Numbered from the stretch's first letter, positions 1-5,699 are shown. The stretch is DNA of 6,784 nucleotides from a bacterium (GCA_028711875.1 JAQTRJ010000031.1:5447-12230), one strand, 5' to 3'. The notes: a model not told the origin generated them from the sequence alone. Translations and numbers: made by a program.

Positions 1-341
1 TGCGCGGCGAAGCGCGTGTGCGCGGCGAAGCGCGTGTCCTCGGCGAAGCTCGTGTGCGCGGCGAAGCGCGTGTCCTCGGCGAAGCGCGTGTCCTCGGCGA
101 AGCGCGTGTCCTCGGCGAAGCTCGTGTGCGCGGCGAAGCGCGTGTGCGCGGCGAAGCGCGTGTGCGCGGCGAAGCCCGTGTCCTCGGCGAAGCGCGTGTG
201 CGCGGCGAAGCGCGTGTGCGCGGCGAAGCGCGTGTCCTCGGCGAAGCTCGTGTGCGCGGCGAAGCGCGTGTCCTCGGCGAAGCGCGTGTCCTCGGCGAAG
301 CGCGTGTCCTCGGCGAAGCTCGTGTCCTCGGCGAAGCTCGT
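1..341. repeat. 18-bp tandem repeat array, about 19 copies
   Basis: There are 18 complete units from 18 to 341 plus 17 bases of another at the left edge, with no indels and no spacers. Only three sites vary in the unit. Two change together (GTGCGC versus GTCCTC on the plus strand) and one alternates G/T/C before CG. This gives four unit types: eight TRFAAH, five TRFAED, five TSFAED and one TGFAAH when read in the minus-strand gene. The array continues beyond the window. Its perfect phase keeps every frame open, so ORF length here is not evidence of coding. Confidence 0.97.
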
Positions 342-458
342 GTGCGGGCAATTTGTAAAATCCTCACCCTTCGCAAACACGGCGCGCTCCCCGCCCGGCT
401 CATTGCGTAACCATTTCAGATGTGCGGCGAGCATGGCATTCAGTTTGTCAAAATCCAT
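1..458 (-). CDS. Hexapeptide-repeat protein, pentapeptide-repeat-like N-terminus (3' end off window)
   Basis: At least 152 residues are visible and the frame is open to the left edge. It starts at ATG 456-458, six bases after an AAAGGAG ribosome binding site (465-471). Residues 1-39 (MDFDKLNAMLAAHLKWL, then RNEPGGERAVFAKGEDF) follow the LxxxLxxHxxWLxxxxGGxRAxF pattern that I recall from the start of many phage and bacterial pentapeptide-repeat proteins. From residue 40 the chain is only six-residue repeats: TRFAED, TSFAED, TRFAAH and one TGFAAH, 18 full copies plus one cut by the edge. A period of six does not suit the five-residue repeat helix. It fits loosely the left-handed beta-helix hexapeptide rule [LIV]-[GAED]-X-X-[STAV]-X, with F in the first position. 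The stop of the 28-residue gene upstream overlaps the ribosome binding site, so it probably belongs to the same operon. The function is unknown; a surface, fibre-like or host-interaction role is only inferred. The reading frame is fairly sure, the fold is not. Confidence 0.72.
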   Translation of the reverse strand, partial: MDFDKLNAMLAAHLKWLRNEPGGERAVFAKGEDFTNCPHTSFAEDTSFAEDTRFAEDTRFAEDTRFAAHTSFAEDTRFAAHTRFAAHTRFAEDTGFAAHTRFAAHTRFAAHTSFAEDTRFAEDTRFAEDTRFAAHTSFAEDTRFAAHTRFAA

Positions 459-464
459 TTTGCT

Positions 465-471
465 CTCCTTT
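465..471 (-). promoter_or_regulatory. Ribosome binding site of the repeat gene
   Basis: AAAGGAG on the minus strand, six bases before ATG 456-458. This site decides which of the open frames through the repeat array is translated: the TRFAED frame is the only one that has it. It overlaps the stop codon (471-473) of the preceding 28-residue gene, which suggests coupled translation. Confidence 0.75.
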
Positions 472-557
472 CACGCGCCGACCGAGGCGCGTTTGACGGA
501 TGCGATGATTCCTTCGAGTGAACGAGGCGAGAGTTGAGTCCGGATGAACTCGTTCAC
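471..557 (-). CDS. Small protein of 28 residues
   Basis: GTG start at 555-557, five bases after a perfect AGGAGG (563-568); TGA at 471-473. The peptide begins MNEFIRTQLSPRSLEGII and continues ASVKRASVGA. It is basic, has no membrane segment, and its middle could form a short helix. The stop lies directly against the ribosome binding site of the repeat gene, and the start overlaps the stop of a possible seven-residue leader (554-577) by GTGA. I recognise no family. Good ribosome binding sites on both sides and the tight packing support it as a real gene or a translated spacer; its length makes composition tests weak. Confidence 0.5.
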   Translation of the reverse strand: MNEFIRTQLSPRSLEGIIASVKRASVGA

Positions 558-577
558 GCTCGCCTCCTGAGTATCAT
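554..577 (-). other. Possible 7-residue leader ORF (MILRRRA)
   Basis: ATG at 575-577 follows AAGGAGG (582-588) closely and reads MILRRRA, then TGA at 554-556. The stop overlaps the GTG start of the 28-residue gene (GTGA). The ORF contains ATA, two AGG codons and CGA. The AGG codons are also that gene's AGGAGG site, so they may have no coding meaning. It could serve for translational coupling or be an accident of two close ribosome binding sites. Confidence 0.25.
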
Positions 578-586
578 CGCTCCTCC

Positions 587-691
587 TTACAGTCCTGCAA
601 AATGCAGGTCTTCGTTTTCTTTCTCAGCCTGCCAGTCAATCTGTACATATCCGTATCCGTCGCACTGGCGGCACGTCCGGCCATGTCTCAC
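587..691 (-). CDS. Small CxxC zinc-knuckle-like protein, 34 residues
   Basis: GTG start at 689-691 overlaps the TGA of the upstream signal-peptide gene (GTGA); the TAA is at 587-589. The peptide begins MRHGRTCRQCDGYGYVQ and ends with an acidic stretch (EKENED). CRQCDGYGYV matches one CxxCxGxGxx repeat of the DnaJ-type zinc-binding motif, which also occurs in many tiny phage proteins. One CxxC pair alone would bind zinc only as a dimer or with other ligands. No strong ribosome binding site precedes the GTG, so translation probably depends on coupling. A second frame over the same bases starts at ATG 683-685 and reads MAGRAASATDTDMYRL; I prefer the CxxC frame because its motif and composition look protein-like. 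Confidence 0.55.
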   Translation of the reverse strand: MRHGRTCRQCDGYGYVQIDWQAEKENEDLHFAGL

Positions 692-1173
692 CTCATAATT
701 TGATAGCCCGGCTTCAGCCCCGCCGTATCGCTGCCCAGAGCCTCATAGTAGAACTGGATATAGCGCCCGCTGAGGAACGGCGCATCGAAGCTCCACTGCC
801 CGGTCGTCGTCAGCGAATCGGCCCGGCTGATCAGCACGTGCGTGCTGTCGGTGTGTTTGACCTGATCCATACCCGTCCAGTATTTCTCCGTGAACCAAGC
901 GCAAATCGCCCCGCTGTCCAGTTGCACCACGAAGGTCGCATAGCAGGCGAAGGCATGGCTGAGACTCTGCACGTCGATCCAACCGCTGCTGTCCACGTCG
1001 CCCGGTCCCAGCGTCACGTAATCCATCGTGCTGTCAATCACCGCCTGCACGCACGCATTCGCGATCTCCTGCAGGTTGTGCTTGAACGGGTCCACCTTCC
1101 GCCAGTCCCGCTCCGCCGCCAGCAGCGTCAACGGCAGCAGGATCAGCGCCAGCCAGCCTCTGTTCCATTTCAT
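688..1173 (-). CDS. Exported protein with signal peptide, unknown function
   Basis: 161 residues. ATG at 1171-1173 follows GGAG with about eight bases between them. The N-terminus MKWNRGWLALILLPLTLLAA is a typical signal peptide: K and R, a hydrophobic core at about residues 7-19, and probable cleavage near A19-A20. No cysteine follows the core, so it is not a lipoprotein. The mature part has three cysteines (near residues 41, 77 and 90), many aromatic residues, and an end rich in Y/F/W (QWSFDAPFLSGRYIQFYYEA). I recognise no domain. The first 140 bases, which hold the signal peptide, are shared with the coiled-coil gene in another frame. An exported protein inside a tail module could act at the host envelope, for example in lysis, exclusion or surface modification, but nothing in the sequence decides this. 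A tail-structure role is less likely with a cleavable signal. Confidence 0.8.
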   Translation of the reverse strand: MKWNRGWLALILLPLTLLAAERDWRKVDPFKHNLQEIANACVQAVIDSTMDYVTLGPGDVDSSGWIDVQSLSHAFACYATFVVQLDSGAICAWFTEKYWTGMDQVKHTDSTHVLISRADSLTTTGQWSFDAPFLSGRYIQFYYEALGSDTAGLKPGYQIMR

Positions 1174-1327
1174 GACATATCTCCAGCTTGGTTTCGATAA
1201 TCATCGTCCGCCGCTGCATCCCCAGCACCTGCCCGGCCAGTACCTGTAGCCTGCTCCGAATCCCCGCCAGTTCCGTCTCCAGCGCGGCAATCTGCTCGGT
1301 TAAATAGGTCTGTGTGATCCCGCTCAT
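1034..1327 (-). CDS. Small coiled-coil phage protein, 97 residues
   Basis: The start is taken as ATG 1325-1327, which overlaps the fibre gene's TGA (ATGA) and has GGAG six bases upstream; an ATG four codons earlier (1339) is possible. Residues 1-48 read MSGITQTYLTEQIAALETEL and continue with LAGIRSRLQVLAG and a further heptad-like stretch to about KLEI, a good coiled coil. After about residue 52 the frame overlaps the signal-peptide gene, and the composition becomes G/A-rich and unstructured, as if shaped by the other frame. Small helical proteins right after fibre genes often act in fibre trimerisation or as chaperones; that role is only inferred here. The functional part may be just the first half. 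Confidence 0.65.
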   Translation of the reverse strand: MSGITQTYLTEQIAALETELAGIRSRLQVLAGQVLGMQRRTMIIETKLEICHEMEQRLAGADPAAVDAAGGGAGLAEGGPVQAQPAGDRECVRAGGD

Positions 1328-2673
1328 TTCTCCACCCATATTTCGACAATTTCATTTACTGATAGATTATGTCCGCCGTCGCCCTGCATAGCCACTTCCA
1401 CCAGACATTCGGTGGGCACCGTCACCGGCAGATTCACCTGCAGACCAATGTTGATCGTATGCTCGGTATAGACGGTCTCCGTGATGTCGTCCCACAGCTG
1501 CTGCGACGAAATCCCGCTCGCCGCATACAGCGAAACCGCTCCCGTGCCGCCCGAGCTGGTCTTGGCCTGATAGCGCATCCGCAGATATTTCATGTCCGGC
1601 GTTTGTGTGAACGTAAATCGCCGCTTCTTTTTGAACGATGTCGCCGTCTTCTCATGCCAAAGAGTGGTCGAAGTCGGATCGCCAGCCTCGTTCCCGTCCG
1701 CCGAGGAAGCTGTGCCTCCGGCGATCCACAGTGTTTGTCGTTGGAATCCCGTGGCCGCCGCCGCGCTGATCGCGTAATTCGCCAGCAACTTCAGCGCGTT
1801 GGTCACCGTGCCCGATCCGGATACGCTGCCGATGATCGGGCTTCCCGCAAAGTTTAGATCCCCCACTTCCAGCGCCGTCATGATCTCGTAGAGCGTGGCC
1901 ACGTCGTTGGCGTCCCATTTTTTCACATAGGCTTTGCCGCAGGCTTCGGTTCGCGCCACGTTGAGGATCGCGTCGCCCACCCCGTAGCTCTCCGTCTCCT
2001 GCACCTGCAGGTAAACGTCCATGTCCTCCTGCGCGTTGCCCTGGAATACGTTCCCCGCCAGCGCGTTGGCGTTGTGTTTGTGAAGCGTGGTCTCCGTGCC
2101 CGCCGTCAGCAGATTCAAATTCGTCGCCGTCACGTTCGCGCTCGCCCCGTCCAGTTTATTGAGCTCCACCGCCGTGGACGTCAGTCCCGTCAGCAGCTTC
2201 ACCAGTGCACCGATCTGTGCCAGCGCCGCTTCCACGCTGCTCCCCGAATAGTAGTCTCCCGTATCGTAGATCCCGATCAAGGCCGCCCCGTTGCCGTTCG
2301 TTGTCAGCGCCAATCTCGCGTACGTCGCCAATTCCGTCAGGATCGCTTCCAGGGTCGTCCCGGTATAGGATCCATACGTGTCGTGGATTCCGATCAGTGA
2401 GGCTCCATAACCGCTTTCAGTAGAAATCAAATTGGCCGCCAGCGCCACGTCGTCGGCCGGGAAAATCATTCCATCGGTGGCCGTCACTTTGCTCCCGCCG
2501 ACCTTGAGATAGACCTTCTCGCTGACGTTGTGGTCTATGTAATAGACCCCGTTCCCCGCTTCTGTGAAATCGCCGATCTTGGCGTTGTCGCTGTGCCGGT
2601 ACAGGTCTATATCCAGTCCGGTTTGGACGTCGCCGTCCGTATCCGTCGCCGACCAATAGAATCTTGCGCTCAT
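1324..2673 (-). CDS. Tail-fibre-like protein, 449 residues
   Basis: ATG at 2671-2673 is preceded by a weak GAGAGA site and by a hairpin repeat. The same frame stays open upstream to 3234 but there crosses the 157-residue gene, so that extension is not coding. Residues 1-80 look like a small beta-rich domain (FYWSATDTDGDVQTGLDIDL, then YLKVGG). Residues about 88-117 and 127-156 are two copies of a G-GA-LIGI-DT-Y-G---EA motif, 39 residues apart. Next comes TSTAVELNKLDGASANVTAT, resembling the repeated ELNKLDG motif of many phage fibre and appendage proteins. The C-terminal third is S/T/G-rich with aromatic beta patches and ends EIVEIWVEK, plausibly a receptor-facing sandwich. Position after the hub and this composition support a fibre or appendage. 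The tip ligand and any trimerisation are not visible. Confidence 0.7.
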   Translation of the reverse strand: MSARFYWSATDTDGDVQTGLDIDLYRHSDNAKIGDFTEAGNGVYYIDHNVSEKVYLKVGGSKVTATDGMIFPADDVALAANLISTESGYGASLIGIHDTYGSYTGTTLEAILTELATYARLALTTNGNGAALIGIYDTGDYYSGSSVEAALAQIGALVKLLTGLTSTAVELNKLDGASANVTATNLNLLTAGTETTLHKHNANALAGNVFQGNAQEDMDVYLQVQETESYGVGDAILNVARTEACGKAYVKKWDANDVATLYEIMTALEVGDLNFAGSPIIGSVSGSGTVTNALKLLANYAISAAAATGFQRQTLWIAGGTASSADGNEAGDPTSTTLWHEKTATSFKKKRRFTFTQTPDMKYLRMRYQAKTSSGGTGAVSLYAASGISSQQLWDDITETVYTEHTINIGLQVNLPVTVPTECLVEVAMQGDGGHNLSVNEIVEIWVEK

Positions 2674-2687
2674 TATTCTCTCGCTTG

Positions 2688-2720
2688 GTAGGGGCGGGTT
2701 AAGCCTGCGCAACCCGTCCG
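2688..2720. repeat. Hairpin repeat element, copy A (diverged)
   Basis: Arms GGGCGGGTT (2692-2700) and AACCCGTCC (2711-2719) enclose a 10-base loop; one pair is mismatched. It shares the GTAGGGGCGGGTTAAG head with copies B and C near 5700 and 5871. It fills most of the 65-base gap between the 157-residue gene and the fibre gene, and ends about 15 bases before the fibre start. There is no U-tract after the stem on the transcript, so it is not a standard intrinsic terminator. Confidence 0.75.
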
Positions 2721-2738
2721 TTGTATCCGCAGCACTGT

Positions 2739-3212
2739 TCAGGCCGCAATGATCAATCCGCGCGGCCGTCCGACCCGGTCGTAGGCCGGATTGGGTTTCT
2801 GAGCCAGCGTATGCACTCCATAGAGTTCGATCCGAATCTCCTCGGCCTGTACCTTTCCGCCGTAGGGAGTGATCGGATTGCTTCGCACCTCGCACAGCAC
2901 GGCGTGGCCCGGCTCGTCGGTATGCGGAATAAGTCTCACCTGTCTCCCATTTCCCCGCCAGTTGGCCAACCGCTGCACGGTCGCAATGTCGTCCTGATTG
3001 TCCTCGTGCGATAGCCAGAGATAGACGGCATGAAACCGCACTCCCAGAAATTCTTCCACCGTCTGGCTGTCGGCGTCGGTCCCGATCGTCAGCCGCACGT
3101 CCTCGTAGTCCTCGACCTCGCGCTCGCTGCACGGAATCAAATTCAGCGTCGCCACCGTCGCGCCCGCGCTGTCCAGCAGAATCGCCTGAATCGCTCCCTC
3201 GCCCCAGATCAT
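2739..3212 (-). CDS. Phage tail-module protein of unknown function, 157 residues
   Basis: ATG at 3210-3212 overlaps the hub gene's TGA (ATGA). No ribosome binding site is clear, so translation is probably coupled to the hub. The chain begins MIWGEGAIQAILLDSAGATV and alternates short beta-like stretches (VRLTIGTDAD, FHAVYLWLSH, QVRLIPH, EEIRIELYGVHTL). It has two cysteines and no signal or membrane segment. Its place between hub and fibre, and its beta-rich make-up, suggest a small baseplate, tail-tip or adaptor protein. I recognise no family motif, so the role rests on context only. Confidence 0.72.
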   Translation of the reverse strand: MIWGEGAIQAILLDSAGATVATLNLIPCSEREVEDYEDVRLTIGTDADSQTVEEFLGVRFHAVYLWLSHEDNQDDIATVQRLANWRGNGRQVRLIPHTDEPGHAVLCEVRSNPITPYGGKVQAEEIRIELYGVHTLAQKPNPAYDRVGRPRGLIIAA

Positions 3213-5683
3213 GCGATCGCCCGCGCCGGTTCATTCGGCAACGGCTCCACTTCGATGGTCTCGGTATAGCGATCGCCGTTCACGGCCACGATCTTGCCCG
3301 CCCGCACTCCGTTGATCGTTAAGAGCGCGCCCAGCGACAGATCCAGCGCGCGGTGTTCCGGCGACCGCACCTGAATTCGTCTTGCCTCGCCGCTGGCCGC
3401 CGCCGCGATCCGGTTCAAATGGGTCTTGATCAGCGCCGCCGAATAGTCGTTCAGCGGAATCGTCGCGGGTGAAATGTCCGCAAACGGTTCGCCCGCCGCC
3501 CGCGAAATCGGCACGTCGGTGATGATCCTCACGCCCGAAATCTCCGCCGTGCGCGCCGCCCGGTCCATCCGCTCCATCCGCAGCACTCCGTCTCCGTCAA
3601 TCCACCATTCGCAGCCGCACAGCAGACAGATCTCCCGCAGAATCGCGCCGATCGTCTGCCCGCGCGCGTCCCCCGCCATTTCCCTGAGCCAGACATCCCC
3701 CTGCCAGTAGATCTGATACTGCTGGCCCAGATCGGTATACTCCCCGTCCGCGCGTTTGCTCTTGTGTTTCCACAGCGTCTGCGGCGTGTCCGTGAATTCG
3801 AAATAGCCGCTGCTCGCGTTGTAAGCAACGTAGTTGTAGATCGTATTCGACACCAGGTTCAGCTCCTGCACCGCGACTTCGAGTTCCCGGCCCTCGCCGT
3901 ACTGTTTACGCTGCGCAAGGTCCACCGTCCACACCCGCCCGAGGTGCCGATTGCCTATGAGCTGCGGCGGACCCATGTCGTTGTATTCCGGCGTGTATCC
4001 GTAGATCGCAAACACCAGTTTGCTGGCCTCGAATTCCGGCACCGTCAGTTCAAACGGTCCCAGCGTCCGGCTCGCAGGAATCGTCGGGTCCGTGAACTGC
4101 ACCGCGATCAGCGGCGGAGTGTTGTTCAGCCAGTCCAGTCTCCGGATTCCCAAGAGTTCCGCCCGGCCGTGGTTCACGATCTGATAGAGTTCGAGATAGC
4201 CCCCCTTGTATCGCCAGTAGAACGTGCACGTCGCTCCCGCGATCGTCCGCGTCACCAGTCCCCACGGCTGCGGATACATCACTTCCTCTTCCGTCGTCCA
4301 CACCGGCTCAATCGTGTCTCCCTGCTCAACCTGAACCGCCTGTAGACTGGACTTTGCGTCGTGTTCCGTGGCCGCTGCGACGCTCGAAATCAATCCGGGG
4401 ATAGACAAGTCGGCCAGACCCTTCAAGCGCGTCAGCAGCGTTTCTATGGTCTCCTCGCGCCATACGCAGCCCCGGAACCTCTGCCCCTCCATATTCCCCG
4501 GCCCCCGCGTCCATTCATAGCTGTCGAACAGGCTCTCCTCGGTATAGGCTAACTTGGCTCCCAATCCCGGCAGCGACTCCGGAGTGCGGGCTTCAAAATA
4601 GCGGCCTTCGTTCCAATACCACACCGCTCCCGGATTGCTCTGCCCGCCCAGGACCGGGCTGTTGGCGTCCTGCTCGTTCACGGCCGCCGCCGCTTCCACC
4701 GTCTGAATCTCGATCTTCCACTTGGGCGTCTCCACCTGCGATATCCGGCCCCGGAACCGCCGCTGCCCATGCTTGGCAATCGTCACCAGGCTGCCTTTGA
4801 CCAGTAGATTCTGGCTCGGCCCTTGGGCCAGACTGCTCCCGATCCAGCTCGCGCCCGCGACCTGCGCGTTCCGTCCGTTCCCGCTCGCGTCCACGAGTTC
4901 CGATCCCGCCCCCTCGTTGCAGCGAAACCAGATCAGCTCCCCGCCCAGTGCCTCATACAGCCCGGTCCCGCCGTTGTAGTAGCGGCTGCGCTCCCCCGCC
5001 GATAGCGCCCTCCCGAAAATCCGCACATCGTCCAAGTCCCATTTCGCGAAATAGAGATATTGCGACAGCGCTCGATGCCAGGTCGCGCCGATTGACAGTC
5101 GCGTCCGGCTGGCTCCGGTCACGTCGTCGTCAAAATTCAAATTCCCCGTGGCCGGCGATGAGTCCGCACTCCCGCTGGCCGCGTTGTCCAGATACCATTG
5201 GGCCGCGCTGCCGTCATTCCGCGCGATCAGACAGTGCAGCTCTGTGTCCGTGATCTCGTCGGTCAAAATTGAAGTCTGAAAATTCACTCCGTCCGTGCTC
5301 TGCCGGAATCGCAACTTGTTGGCGGCACCGAGCGGAGAATCTGCCACCGCCCAGATAAGCGGCCCGCCACCATCGGCATGGCTGAGAATCCGCTCCAGAG
5401 AACCCCCTATCGCGCTATGCCGTCGCCCCCAAAAACAGACCGTCATCACGGCGGGAAACACCGGCATCAGCGCCGCCGGAATCTCCGCCACATCGTCCAC
5501 TCCGTCCAAGTGTAGCATCCAATTCGGCGGGACCTTTCGCACCGGATGGAACACCGAAAAACTGGCCGCGCCGCACTCCCGCGATCCCGGCTCCGGCCCG
5601 CGATAGCTGGTCCGCAGCTCCGCCGGTCCCGACCAGCTTCTCGGCGGCACGTTCACTCCCTCTATATCCAGTCCCCATCCCAA
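3209..5683 (-). CDS. Tail-hub/baseplate-like protein with inserted LamG lectin domain, 824 residues
   Basis: The start is TTG 5681-5683, ten bases after AGGAGG (5694-5699); an in-frame TAA lies just upstream and no ATG is near. Residues 1-50 (with GAASFSVFHPVRKVPPNW) and about 294-335 (GSLVTIAKHGQRRFRGRISQ, then KIEIQTVEA) together resemble the N-terminal hub domain of tail proteins: a first strand pair, then G--V-I---G--RF-G-I--VE. Between them, about residues 55-285, lies a LamG/concanavalin-A-like domain: LHLDGVDDVAEIP, then WYLDNAAS, LDDVRIFGRALSAGER and IWFRCNEGAGSELVDASGNG. The C-terminal region has further hub-like beta segments (EWWIDGDGVLRMERM; LGALLTINGVRAGKIVAVNG). It would sit at the tail tip below the tape measure, with the lectin facing outward to bind a surface sugar. 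Lectin recognition is good; the hub assignment rests on pattern and gene order. Confidence 0.78.
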   Translation of the reverse strand: MGWGLDIEGVNVPPRSWSGPAELRTSYRGPEPGSRECGAASFSVFHPVRKVPPNWMLHLDGVDDVAEIPAALMPVFPAVMTVCFWGRRHSAIGGSLERILSHADGGGPLIWAVADSPLGAANKLRFRQSTDGVNFQTSILTDEITDTELHCLIARNDGSAAQWYLDNAASGSADSSPATGNLNFDDDVTGASRTRLSIGATWHRALSQYLYFAKWDLDDVRIFGRALSAGERSRYYNGGTGLYEALGGELIWFRCNEGAGSELVDASGNGRNAQVAGASWIGSSLAQGPSQNLLVKGSLVTIAKHGQRRFRGRISQVETPKWKIEIQTVEAAAAVNEQDANSPVLGGQSNPGAVWYWNEGRYFEARTPESLPGLGAKLAYTEESLFDSYEWTRGPGNMEGQRFRGCVWREETIETLLTRLKGLADLSIPGLISSVAAATEHDAKSSLQAVQVEQGDTIEPVWTTEEEVMYPQPWGLVTRTIAGATCTFYWRYKGGYLELYQIVNHGRAELLGIRRLDWLNNTPPLIAVQFTDPTIPASRTLGPFELTVPEFEASKLVFAIYGYTPEYNDMGPPQLIGNRHLGRVWTVDLAQRKQYGEGRELEVAVQELNLVSNTIYNYVAYNASSGYFEFTDTPQTLWKHKSKRADGEYTDLGQQYQIYWQGDVWLREMAGDARGQTIGAILREICLLCGCEWWIDGDGVLRMERMDRAARTAEISGVRIITDVPISRAAGEPFADISPATIPLNDYSAALIKTHLNRIAAAASGEARRIQVRSPEHRALDLSLGALLTINGVRAGKIVAVNGDRYTETIEVEPLPNEPARAIA

Positions 5684-5693
5684 ATCGTTTTAT

Positions 5694-5699
5694 CCTCCT
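5694..5699 (-). promoter_or_regulatory. AGGAGG ribosome binding site for the TTG start of the hub gene
   Basis: A perfect AGGAGG ten bases before TTG 5681-5683, directly after hairpin copy B. It supports the rare start codon, since no ATG is available in frame nearby. Its closeness to the stem means the folded hairpin could affect ribosome access. Confidence 0.65.

Noticed and set aside
1..341. CRISPR array
   Set aside because: The units are contiguous, 18 bases long, and there are no spacers.
1..458. Diversity-generating retroelement target
   Set aside because: The differences are not confined to adenines of a template, are few and linked, and no reverse transcriptase or template repeat is in the window.
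16..537. Long plus-strand ORFs across the array (CAAKRV/SSAKLV and RGEARV/LGEARV repeats)
   Set aside because: A tandem repeat of 18 bases with no stops keeps all frames open. Neither plus-strand ORF has a ribosome binding site, and every other gene is on the minus strand.
1034..1200. Programmed frameshift joining the coiled-coil and signal-peptide frames
   Set aside because: I see no slippery heptamer near the overlap, and the second frame has its own ATG with a ribosome binding site.
700..1200. Plus-strand ORFs opposite the main genes, for example 700-1200, 3764-4345 and 5295-5606
   Set aside because: They are antisense shadows of high-GC coding regions, rich in R/P/H, without ribosome binding sites.
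688..1327. Rz/Rz1-type nested spanin pair
   Set aside because: The coiled-coil protein has no N-terminal membrane segment, and the nested protein has a signal peptide without lipobox cysteine and is far longer than Rz1.
1170..1355. 61-residue minus-strand ORF ending in ATGA overlap with the signal-peptide gene
   Set aside because: Its composition (D/G/A/R-rich, no heptads) looks like a shadow of the coiled-coil frame, which has better start signals.
2674..3234. N-terminal extension of the fibre gene to 3234
   Set aside because: The open frame upstream of 2673 crosses the 157-residue gene out of frame and has an R/G/D-rich shadow composition; the start at 2673 has a gap and a ribosome binding site.
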